From an uncultured Bacteroidales bacterium (lineage in GTDB: Bacteria > Bacteroidota > Bacteroidia > Bacteroidales > UBA932): a DNA stretch of 5,565 nt. Each line of letters begins with the position of its first letter. Position 1 is the stretch's first letter. Location of the stretch: positions 1 through 5,565 of the forward strand of contig CAKVCK010000041.1 in the NCBI GenBank assembly GCA_934725575.1. The letters run 5' to 3'. The notes beneath the pieces were generated by a model. The model was not told the origin of the DNA. It did not search any database and saw nothing but the letters and a program-made list of their open reading frames with translations. The position numbers and the translations under genes were made by a program. Shown here piece after piece: positions 1 through 5,313 of this stretch.

Positions 1-181
1 TCGGATTCTCCGACCTTCCCAACCCCCTGCACCCCCTTTCAGGGGGATAAACGGCCTCCGGCCGGTCGGCAGAAGCCCAATCCGGTGATCCTCGTCCAAA
101 CGAGTGCATTTCCTACCGGTGACCTGATAAAGAATCCCGTTCACGCTACCTTCGGATTCCCGTTTGGGGGTGAATGTAAAA
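1..181. other. Gene-free left edge, GC-rich with small hairpins
   Basis: No gene can be called here. One plus-strand frame is open from the window edge to a TAA at 193-195, and the same stretch is also open on the minus strand. Neither translation resembles a family I recognise, so either could be the tail of a real gene or chance. Visible on the DNA are short perfect inverted repeats: TCGGA/TCCGA (1-13), CCCCCT/AGGGGG (32-46), GGCC/GGCC (53-63), CTCGT/ACGAG (91-104) and GAATCC/GGATTC (132-159). CCGGTGA occurs directly repeated at 82-88 and 116-122. The stretch is more GC-rich than the DNA to its right. A structured RNA or an old intergenic repeat is possible, but nothing names it. Confidence 0.3.
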
Positions 182-310
182 ATGGCGGCAACTAATCAGT
201 CTTATAGTGCGGTCTAGTAGGTGTTGTTATGCCACCTATGGCTTTTGAAGCTATAGGCGGCATATAGATGCCTTTCAGACAGCATTCTGTGCGGCTCACT
301 CTGCCGCCAT
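182..310. repeat. REP-like palindrome cluster, left of the transposase
   Basis: The core is a hairpin at 228-264. TATGCCACCTATGGCTT (228-244) pairs with 248-264 around a 3-base loop, giving 15 Watson-Crick pairs, one G-T and one A-C mismatch. It is bracketed by ATGGCGGCA (182-190) and its reverse complement TGCCGCCAT (302-310). AGCATTCTGTG (281-291) precedes the last TGCCGCC by ten bases. The same words, TATGCCGCC, GGCGGCATA and AGCATTCTGTG, recur at 2228-2333 on the other side of the transposase gene. Short palindromes of this kind are the known substrates of REP-associated tyrosine transposases. Calling these its REPs is inference from position and shared sequence. Confidence 0.6.
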
Positions 311-795
311 ATTCACAAACCTGTGCCGGAGGAACTTTCCCTTGGTGTGATGCTCTTCGGTTTTGGCCTGACATATTTGACGGTGCATAACCGCAAGGTC
401 GTAGGCTTTCCCTTAAACTATTCACAGCTGGAGGTGGCAGCCACAATAAGAACCTTCACTGCCGAAGGAGGACTTGCCGATATATTCGTGAATGACAAAA
501 CTATTGTTGTTTGTGTGGTGTGTTTGATGCGCGCCAGAATTGATGCGTGTAAAGTCTTCCGCAGGTATGATTGATTCCCCGTTAACTTCTTTTACAGAGA
601 CACATTCCGATGTCTTTTATATGTAGTTTTCACCACATCATCAAATGTGTCGCCACAATTTTATCTTTTTTATGAATATTTACGTTTCTTTCGGGTATTT
701 TCGTGAGCGATTTATTGTGGCGCGAACGAAAGCCTTGGATGACGATAGTCATCAGGGTAAACTGCATTACATAGTTATCCTTAAAATATTCACGT
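311..795. other. Long 5' flank of the transposase, no callable gene
   Basis: This 485-bp stretch holds no gene I can support. A weak plus-strand frame runs from a GTG at 323 to a TGA ending at 574 (83 codons), but its product matches nothing I recognise and its start is poor. From about 580 the DNA is AT-rich and non-coding. It contains a 9-bp perfect inverted repeat, CGCCACAAT (651-659) with ATTGTGGCG (714-722), and a small hairpin at 738-753 described separately. No clear Bacteroidota promoter (TTTG, about 19 bp, TAnnTTTG) is visible before the transposase start, so how that gene is transcribed remains open. Confidence 0.4.
738..753. promoter_or_regulatory. Small perfect hairpin upstream of the transposase
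   Basis: GATGAC (738-743) and GTCATC (748-753) form a perfect 6-bp stem around the loop GATA, ending 42 bases before the transposase ATG. It has no T-run, so it is unlikely to be a terminator. It could be a leader structure limiting transposase expression or a binding site. The short stem may also be chance. Confidence 0.25.
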
Positions 796-1818
796 ATGGC
801 CCAAACTTATTCAAATGATTTCTTCGATGCGGTCTATGACTGCTATCATTGCTATACAGATGGCAATTGTACAGACACGATGTTCCCGGACACTGATGCG
901 AAAGTCTATGGGATGAATGTGATCCCTGCTTTGGCACAGAAAGCCGGAGTTGTTGTCATTGCCTTTGTGTTGATGGACAATCACGTGCATTTCTGCCTTT
1001 ATGGTGCAGAGGAGAACTGTCGCCGGTTTATGAAGCTGTACGTTTTCGCTGTGGCCAACTATTTGACCAAGAGGTTCGGACACGAACGCAAAGGTATAGG
1101 GTTCCGGTATTCTGTGCTGGCGATAACCACAAAAGGGCAACTTATGAAGACCATTGCTTACATATTCAGAAATCCGTTGACGGCAGGATTTGACAGGATG
1201 CCTTCAGAATATCCTTGGTCCAATGCTTCAGATTGTTTTGTCGGGGCAAGGGAAGAACGACATCACAAAACAAGCCGGGAAGAGTCCGGCGATCCTCGAA
1301 TACCGGCTGCGGCTCCATCCAGCGCGCCGGTGTGCGTTGGCGGTGATTTTAATGAATATGCGATTTCGGATCACTCGGCAACCAAGAAGCGAACCATCGG
1401 TGACTTGACGATGGTGGAGCGAAGGAATGTCTTGAAAGTCAGGCATCAGTATCCATCAGACTGGACTTTTGATGAATATGGTGTTATCGACACAAGGCTA
1501 TATTCGGGAGGACAGATTATAGAGAAGAAAATCTTTGGAAGTGTGAGGAGATTCCTTTATTTTCTGGCGTTAAAGTGTGAAGACGAGGTTAATGACTCTA
1601 TGCTTAGGAATATGGGAGTATTCCTGAATGATGCTGATGTACGTGTCCGCGCCAAGGCGTTGAGTCTGGAAAAGTTTGGCCGTCAAGACATTCGCCAGTT
1701 GCCCCTTGACCAGAAAATTCAGTTGGTGCGGGCACTCCGGAAAACGATGAGTTGCCCGAATTCCCAGATGGCCCGTGTCATCGGGGAGCCTGTCAAAAAC
1801 TGGATCGGATTCGTTTAG
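796..1818 (+). CDS. REP-associated tyrosine transposase (Y1/HUH superfamily, RAYT)
   Basis: The 340-residue product belongs to the IS200-like Y1 transposase superfamily, whose members cut and join single-stranded DNA through a tyrosine-DNA intermediate. The metal-binding HUH motif is H63-V-H65 in LMDNHVHFCLYG. The catalytic tyrosine is probably Y122 in IAYIFRNPLTAGF, which has the YIxRNPxxAG form typical of RAYTs, followed by YPWSNA (139-144). The catalytic domain covers about residues 15-150. The roughly 190 residues after it make the protein much longer than a minimal IS200 transposase. They end in a probable helix-turn-helix near 307-332 (SQMARVIGEP). The ATG at 796 is the first in-frame start before the family's usual N-terminal YHCYTDGNCTD. 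No Shine-Dalgarno sequence is seen, which is normal in Bacteroidota. REP-like palindromes lie on both sides and no accessory protein is adjacent, which suggests a domesticated RAYT rather than a simple insertion sequence. All key motifs are intact, so the enzyme may be active. Confidence 0.9.
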   Translation: MAQTYSNDFFDAVYDCYHCYTDGNCTDTMFPDTDAKVYGMNVIPALAQKAGVVVIAFVLMDNHVHFCLYGAEENCRRFMKLYVFAVANYLTKRFGHERKGIGFRYSVLAITTKGQLMKTIAYIFRNPLTAGFDRMPSEYPWSNASDCFVGAREERHHKTSREESGDPRIPAAAPSSAPVCVGGDFNEYAISDHSATKKRTIGDLTMVERRNVLKVRHQYPSDWTFDEYGVIDTRLYSGGQIIEKKIFGSVRRFLYFLALKCEDEVNDSMLRNMGVFLNDADVRVRAKALSLEKFGRQDIRQLPLDQKIQLVRALRKTMSCPNSQMARVIGEPVKNWIGFV

Positions 1819-1836
1819 GTTGTAAGGGAGATTGTC

Positions 1837-2082
1837 TTAGAAGCTGTTTTGATTTGTTTGTTTGTTTGAAGGTTAAGAGCAAGCTCTTTCCCTGCTGCTC
1901 ACATCGGCAATCCGAACAAGTTAGATTGCTCTCGGTTCGGACGCCGGGTTGAGAGTGAAAAACTTCAGGTTCGACCGCTTCTTCCAAGGAGGATTGCGGT
2001 GCTATCTGACTGAAAAAGCGGGAAGAAAATGAAGATTCTTTCATCTCAAAGAACATTTCAAACAAATCAAAATAGCTTCTAA
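1837..2082 (-). repeat. MITE-like long palindromic repeat, copy 1
   Basis: This non-autonomous element has imperfect terminal inverted repeats. The left end starts TTAGAAGCTGTTTTGATTTG and the right end is its near-complement, ending GCTTCTAA. Inside, further blocks pair across the centre, including TTGAGAGTGAAAAA (1949 onward) with TTCATCTCAA near 2040-2049, and CCGCTTCTTC with its partner near 2012-2022. The whole element can therefore fold as one long interrupted hairpin. It starts 18 bp after the transposase stop. Copy 2 (4451-4617) is the same element inverted. By eye the shared part differs at seven positions, plus a GTTT unit and a 75-bp block (1874-1948) found only here. Orientation is given as the strand carrying the shared short open frame. 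No target-site duplication is evident. A bidirectional terminator role is an alternative or additional explanation. Confidence 0.75.
1874..1948. other. 75-bp block present only in repeat copy 1
   Basis: Aligning the two repeat copies leaves exactly 75 bp in copy 1 with no counterpart in copy 2. The block is bounded by the direct repeat GGTT (1871-1874 and 1947-1950), as expected for a slippage or recombination deletion in copy 2 or a small insertion in copy 1. It contains AAGAG/CTCTT (1875-1888), TCCGAAC (1911-1917) pairing with GTTCGGA (1935-1941), CGGC/GCCG (1905-1908, 1943-1946), and a competing GCAATC (1907-1912) with GATTGC (1924-1929). It is more GC-rich than the rest of the element. 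Confidence 0.55.
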
Positions 2083-2227
2083 AGATCAATTGTATGTTCA
2101 TAAATTGTTGTTTGCGCAGTAGATTGTCCTAAAAAGTAATGTATTCCCCGGCGTGGATTGTTTCGGACTTGTGGCGATAGGCTCGTGTTTGTGGTAGCGA
2201 TTGTAAAATGTCGGCAGATAATGTGCC

Positions 2228-2333
2228 TCTCAGAGCATTCTGTGAGGTATGATTATGCCGCCTAACCATCCTGAAGGCATAGGCGGCATAAAATCTCATT
2301 TTGAAGGCTTGTATTGAGGTGAGCTATGCCGCC
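2228..2333. repeat. REP-like palindrome cluster, right of the transposase
   Basis: TATGCCGCCTA (2254-2264) pairs perfectly with TAGGCGGCATA (2280-2290), with a small inner CC-TGAA-GG hairpin at 2270-2277. A further TATGCCGCC lies at 2325-2333. A lesser hairpin at 2228-2245, CTCA/TGAG around AGCATTCTG, carries the word AGCATTCTGTG (2234-2244) that is also present in the left cluster. In both clusters this word is followed 10-11 bases later by TGCCGCC. Shared sequence and position on the two sides of the transposase support assignment as REP elements of that enzyme. The 145 bp before this cluster (2083-2227) hold nothing I can identify. Confidence 0.6.
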
Positions 2334-2340
2334 GTTTTGC

Positions 2341-2389
2341 AAAAAATAAAAAAGCAACCGATGTGCTTGTATGAAAAACACATCGGTTG
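2341..2389 (-). terminator. Intrinsic terminator of the zinc peptidase gene
   Basis: Read on the minus strand, CAACCGATGTG (2389-2379) and CACATCGGTTG (2365-2355) form a perfect 11-bp stem with a 13-base loop, followed by a T-rich tail (2353-2341, 12 of 13 T). It lies about 45 bases beyond the stop of the minus-strand metallopeptidase gene. It also separates that gene from the REP cluster. Confidence 0.85.
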
Positions 2390-2407
2390 GCATATTCATT
2401 ACCTTTA

Positions 2408-2421
2408 GGGGACAATTCCCC
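2408..2421. other. Small GGGGA/TCCCC hairpin after the zinc peptidase stop
   Basis: GGGGA (2408-2412) and TCCCC (2417-2421) pair perfectly around CAAT, 13 bases beyond the stop codon and upstream of the main terminator. There is no T-run, so it is more likely a 3'-UTR stability stem than a terminator. It could be chance. Confidence 0.3.
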
Positions 2422-2434
2422 AAGAGGTCTCTGT

Positions 2435-3124
2435 CTACCTCCGGTCGTTGAGGAAGGAGAGGTAGTAGAGGAGGGTGGCAAGGGAGCCGACGGCGGCGAT
2501 GACGTAGGTGTAGGCGGCCCATTTGAGTGCGTCTATGGCCATCGGGCGGGTTTCGTAGTTGGTGATGCCGGCGTTCTCAAGCCAATTGACAGCCCTGTGG
2601 CTGGCGTTGATCTCGACAGGAAGGGTCACGAAACTGAATAGCGTTGTCAGTGCGAATAGAACCACTCCGGCGATAAGAACCGGATAGCTGTGGAACATAG
2701 AAACGAGAATGACTCCCGCCAGAAGAACCCACTGCACAATCCTGCTTGAGAAACTGACGACCGGCACGAGGGCGGTGCGAAGCCTCAAAGGAAGATAACC
2801 CTTCGCGTGCTGAACAACGTGCCCGCATTCGTGAGCCGCTACGGCCGCGGCGGCCACACTGCTCTGGTTATAGACGGCCTCGCTGAGGTTCACGGTCTTT
2901 GTCTGCGGATTGTAGTGGTCGGTCAGACGACCAGGAATGCAGGTCACCTTGACATCTGTGATTCCGTGGTCCGCCAACATCTTCCGGGCGACATCCGCTC
3001 CGGTCATCCCACTGTTGGTCGGGACACGTGAATATTTCTCGAATCTGCTCTGAAGCATACTTTGGACGATCTGGCTGAGGATCATCACAACAATCATTAT
3101 TATCCAGATTAAACCGGTGCTCAT
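2435..3124 (-). CDS. Membrane zinc metallopeptidase, YugP family
   Basis: The 229-residue integral membrane protein belongs to the neutral zinc metallopeptidase family related to Bacillus YugP (Pfam Zn_peptidase_2). The catalytic motif is H98-E99-C100-G101-H102 within AAHECGHVVQH: both histidines bind zinc and E99 is the general base. A probable third ligand is E171 in LPVEINASHRA, the family's second conserved block. A membrane segment is seen at about 4-22, with others near 120-140, 145-168 and 204-225. The soluble stretch 25-118 carries the HExxH site. Length is normal for the family and both motifs are intact. The ATG at 3124 is chosen because it directly precedes the first hydrophobic helix. 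The gene is divergent from alr and has its own terminator. Its substrate is not known for the family, and the sequence offers no clue to it. Confidence 0.9.
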   Translation of the reverse strand: MSTGLIWIIMIVVMILSQIVQSMLQSRFEKYSRVPTNSGMTGADVARKMLADHGITDVKVTCIPGRLTDHYNPQTKTVNLSEAVYNQSSVAAAAVAAHECGHVVQHAKGYLPLRLRTALVPVVSFSSRIVQWVLLAGVILVSMFHSYPVLIAGVVLFALTTLFSFVTLPVEINASHRAVNWLENAGITNYETRPMAIDALKWAAYTYVIAAVGSLATLLYYLSFLNDRR

Positions 3125-3188
3125 AATGTTTTTCTTTTTGATTCAACTTTCGCAAGCAGGCAATTACGTGCGGTAAATTACATAATCG

Positions 3189-3208
3189 GTCGGTGATTGC
3201 CCACCGAC
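3189..3208. promoter_or_regulatory. Hairpin in the divergent yugP-alr intergenic region
   Basis: GTCGGTG (3189-3195) and CACCGAC (3202-3208) form a perfect 7-bp inverted repeat with a 6-base spacer. It lies 65 bases before the zinc peptidase start and 90 before the alr start. Without a T-run it is not an obvious terminator. An operator dyad or a leader stem for the minus-strand transcript is possible. Confidence 0.35.
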
Positions 3209-3263
3209 GCCTCTTTTATCAAGTAACAGGCCAGATTCTAAATATAGAGATTTTGGCGGAAAG

Positions 3264-3287
3264 TTTGACGAAAAAACAGTAATTTTG
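3264..3287 (+). promoter_or_regulatory. Candidate Bacteroidota promoter for alr
   Basis: TAATTTTG (3280-3287) matches the Bacteroidota -7 consensus TAnnTTTG exactly and lies 11 bases before the alr ATG. The -33 element is poorly placed: TTTG copies occur at 3264-3267 (12-bp spacing) and 3252-3255 (24-bp spacing), neither at the usual 19-20. If correct, the mRNA leader would be only a few bases long. Confidence 0.4.
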
Positions 3288-3298
3288 TCAGATTTTTG

Positions 3299-4423
3299 AT
3301 GCTGAATATGTCAAATGGCGTAACAGATTTCTCAAGACTGGAGCTTAATCTCCAGAATTGTCTTGCAAATTATCGGTACTTCCGTTCAAAGTTAAGGCGT
3401 GAAACGAAGCTTCTGGTGCTTGTAAAGGCCAATGCCTACGGTCACGGGGCCGTTGAGTTCGCTCTGATGATGCAGAACGCCGGGGCTGACTATCTGGCAG
3501 TCGCCCTCCCTGTCGAAGGCATAGAACTGCGTCAGGCCGGTATCAGTCTTCCGATTCTCGTGCTGACGGCCGGCACTGATTATTTTGATGAGATTATTGA
3601 CAACCATCTTGAGCCGGGAATCCCGAACCTGTACACATTGCAAGCCCTCGTGGCCACCCTGCAAAGCCGTGGCATAGAGGATTTTCCTGTTCATATCAAG
3701 CTTGACACAGGAATGCACCGGCTTGGTTTTATGACCTCCGAGCTCGAAGAATTGATTGAATATCTCAGGACGCATAATGAGATCAAGGTCAAGTCAATAT
3801 ATTCGCATCTCGCCGTCGCTGAGGATCCGGCTATGGATCAGTTCACGTTGGGACAGATCTCGATGTTCGGAGAAAACGCCGCCAAGATAGACGATGCTCT
3901 CGGCTATCATCCGATGTGGCATATCCTCAATTCGGCGGGTATCGAACGATTCCCTATGTATCAATATGATATGGTCCGTCTTGGCGTGGGAATATATGGA
4001 ATCAGCGCCCTGCCGGAGGTTCGTCTGAAACCAGTAGCCTCGTTAAAGGTCAAGATCCTTCAGATAAAAGATCTGAAGCCTGGGGACGGGGCGATCGGTT
4101 ACGGACAGCACGGGGCCATCGCTCCGGAGGGAACACGTATCGCCACCATTCCGGTCGGCTATGCGGATGGCATCGACAGGCATCTGGGATGCGGGCACGC
4201 CAGTTTTTCGCTGAACGGCCACCGTGTGCCTACCATCGGGAACATTTGTATGGATATGTGTATGATTGATGTGACCGGTGTGCCTGCCGAAGTAGGGGAC
4301 ACTGTGACCATATTCGGAGAAGATCCTACAGTAAGCGAGCTGGCCGGCATACTGGACACGATTCCATACGAGATAATGACCTCGGTTCCGCGAAGAATCG
4401 AGCGGGTCATCATCCGCCGGTAA
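3299..4423 (+). CDS. alr: Alanine racemase (PLP-dependent)
   Basis: The enzyme interconverts L- and D-alanine in the cytoplasm and supplies D-alanine for peptidoglycan. With the ATG at 3299 the product has 374 residues, normal for the family. The PLP lysine is K43 in LVKANAYGHG. Other conserved sites are K134 (carbamylated in characterised homologues) and R141 in IKLDTGMHRLGF, H170 in YSHLA, R227 in VRLGVGIYG, the catalytic Y268 from the partner subunit in IGYGQHGA, GYADG at 287-291, and M318-D319 in GNICMDM. The N-terminal TIM barrel covers about 10-235 and the C-terminal beta domain the rest. A TTG at 3296 and an ATG at 3308 are alternative starts; 3299 is preferred for the nearby promoter-like sequence. 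The gene is stand-alone, whereas in several Bacteroidales the racemase is fused behind MurF. It is divergent from the zinc peptidase and convergent with the DJ-1 gene. Confidence 0.95.
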   Translation: MLNMSNGVTDFSRLELNLQNCLANYRYFRSKLRRETKLLVLVKANAYGHGAVEFALMMQNAGADYLAVALPVEGIELRQAGISLPILVLTAGTDYFDEIIDNHLEPGIPNLYTLQALVATLQSRGIEDFPVHIKLDTGMHRLGFMTSELEELIEYLRTHNEIKVKSIYSHLAVAEDPAMDQFTLGQISMFGENAAKIDDALGYHPMWHILNSAGIERFPMYQYDMVRLGVGIYGISALPEVRLKPVASLKVKILQIKDLKPGDGAIGYGQHGAIAPEGTRIATIPVGYADGIDRHLGCGHASFSLNGHRVPTIGNICMDMCMIDVTGVPAEVGDTVTIFGEDPTVSELAGILDTIPYEIMTSVPRRIERVIIRR

Positions 4424-4432
4424 GCCCGGCCG

Positions 4433-4470
4433 CAAATCAAAACAGCTTCTTAAGAAGCTGTTTTGATTTG
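4433..4470. terminator. Perfect 38-bp palindrome after alr, probable bidirectional terminator
   Basis: CAAATCAAAACAGCTTCTT (4433-4451) is followed immediately by its exact reverse complement (4452-4470), nine bases beyond the alr stop. A hairpin with an AGCTTC/GAAGCT core flanked by an A-run on one side and a T-run on the other would terminate transcripts from either direction, which suits the convergent alr and DJ-1 genes. The right half is also the left terminal repeat of repeat copy 2. The left half looks like a solitary terminal repeat abutting it head to head. Confidence 0.6.
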
Positions 4471-4617
4471 TTTGAAATGTTCTTTGAGGTGAAAAAATCT
4501 TCATTTTCTTCCCGCTTCTTCAGTCAGATAGCACCACTATCCTCCTTGGAAGAAGCGGTCGAAACTGAAGTTTTTCACTCTCAAACCTTCAAACAAACAA
4601 ATCAAAACAGCTTCTAA
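4451..4617 (+). repeat. MITE-like long palindromic repeat, copy 2
   Basis: This is the second copy of the element at 1837-2082, in inverted orientation and about 80 bp shorter. Terminal inverted repeats run from 4451 inward and from 4617 inward. The arms then pair further through TTTGAGGTGAAAAA (4483-4496) with TTTTTCACTCTCAAA (4571-4585), and through a perfect 10-bp stem CCGCTTCTTC (4512-4521) with GAAGAAGCGG (4549-4558). The 27-base apex contains its own hairpin, GATAG/CTATC around CACCA (4527-4541). The copy lacks the 75-bp block of copy 1 and one GTTT unit. It fills the gap between the convergent alr and DJ-1 genes, and its last bases provide the DJ-1 stop codon. No transposase of its own is present. 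Confidence 0.75.
4477..4617 (+). CDS. Short open frame inside repeat copy 2 (46 codons), doubtful gene
   Basis: An ATG at 4477 opens 46 codons to a TAA formed by the element's terminal repeat. The start reads MFFEVKKSSFSSRFF. Copy 1 carries the same frame on the minus strand, with MFFEMKESSFSSRFF and the following IAPxSSLEEAVExEVFHSQ conserved. In copy 1 the 75-bp block stays in frame, but the extra GTTT unit then shifts the frame and removes the shared ending. Within the shared part, most substitutions change the amino acid, so there is no sign of selection on the peptide. No family is recognised. The frame is probably a by-product of the repeat, and automatic pipelines may annotate it as hypothetical. 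Confidence 0.15.
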   Translation: MFFEVKKSSFSSRFFSQIAPLSSLEEAVETEVFHSQTFKQTNQNSF

Positions 4618-5189
4618 ATCATCATTGCCGCGCGGACTTCAGACGCAAGGGCGGAACCCTTGAGGTGCGCCACAATAGCGAGTGCGAATTCGACAGCGCA
4701 TCCTGGGCCGCGGCCGGTGATAAGATTGTCGTCTGCCACGAATGGAGCTCTGACATATTCACCACCCTTCGCAGCCGGAGCCTCGTCGAATCCATCGTAG
4801 CAGGTGAACTTCTTGCCTTCCAGCGTCGGAAGCTGTGAGACAACGAGGCCAGGTGCCGCGCAGATGGCAGCCAAGGTTCCTCCGTCGGCGTAATGCCGCT
4901 TCATCATAGTCATCAAATCCTGTTTCTCGGCCAGGTTCTTTGTTCCGGGCATTCCTCCAGGAAAGACCATAACGTCGTTACTGTCAGTCCCTTCGCACTG
5001 AACTGAAGCTTCGAGATCATTCCAGGTCAAGTCCGCCGCGACCTGTACACCGTGAGCACCGGTCACAATCCCGTCATTGGTGATGGAAACCGTTTTGACC
5101 TCGATTCCTCCTCTGCGAAGGACATCCAAAGTGGCGAGGGCCTCGATCTCCTCGAAGCCGTCGGCCAAAAAAATGTGTACCCCTTTCAT
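4614..5189 (-). CDS. DJ-1/PfpI family protein (YajL-like)
   Basis: The 191-residue cytoplasmic protein belongs to the DJ-1/YajL branch of the PfpI superfamily. The nucleophile is C110 in AAICAAPGLV at the family's nucleophile elbow. The conserved acid is E14 or E15 in ADGFEEIEA, and VFPGGMPG (75-82) plus GRGPGCAVEF (159-168) are the other signature blocks. Members are reported to act in oxidative-stress protection and as glyoxalase or deglycase enzymes, and the true substrate is debated. Length and C-terminus (SEVRAAMM) fit full-length homologues. The ATG at 5189 directly precedes the first beta strand (KGVHIFLADG). No good promoter is seen; TTGTAAG occurs twice at a 15-bp period (5208-5214, 5223-5229) just upstream. 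The stop codon TAG (4616-4614) lies within repeat copy 2, so insertion of the repeat probably rewrote the very end of the gene. Confidence 0.9.
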   Translation of the reverse strand: MKGVHIFLADGFEEIEALATLDVLRRGGIEVKTVSITNDGIVTGAHGVQVAADLTWNDLEASVQCEGTDSNDVMVFPGGMPGTKNLAEKQDLMTMMKRHYADGGTLAAICAAPGLVVSQLPTLEGKKFTCYDGFDEAPAAKGGEYVRAPFVADDNLITGRGPGCAVEFALAIVAHLKGSALASEVRAAMMI

Positions 5190-5313
5190 TGCGTGATTGA
5201 TAAGTTATTGTAAGCGAGTCTGTTGTAAGTTGCTGCCCTCTGATAATGACCGGCTGGATTATGCAATTGCCTGAACGTCAATATATTCAGCAAAAGGCTC
5301 CGGCCCGTTTACC

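Noticed and set aside
192..446. Minus-strand frame through the left REP cluster
   Set aside because: It translates the palindromes themselves, and the product is low-complexity with no family resemblance.
323..574. Plus-strand frame of 83 codons before the transposase
   Set aside because: Weak GTG start, no recognisable family, overlaps a region with no other coding signal, and lies next to REP repeats; described only as part of the gene-free flank.
1793..2101. Minus-strand 102-codon frame after the transposase
   Set aside because: It is almost entirely repeat copy 1 read through its 75-bp block and overlaps the transposase end; treated as part of the repeat.
1829..2128. AGATTGTC at 1829-1836 and 2121-2128 as a target-site duplication of repeat copy 1
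   Set aside because: The left copy touches the element but the right copy is 38 bp away, and the same eight bases also occur inside the DJ-1 gene; most likely chance.
182..2333. CRISPR array or phage att site suggested by the recurring palindromes
   Set aside because: The units are neither regularly spaced nor identical, there are no spacers or cas genes, and no integrase is present.
4043..4504. Minus-strand 153-codon frame opposite alr
   Set aside because: Shadow of the alr reading frame; its N-terminal part is the palindromic repeat read in reverse.
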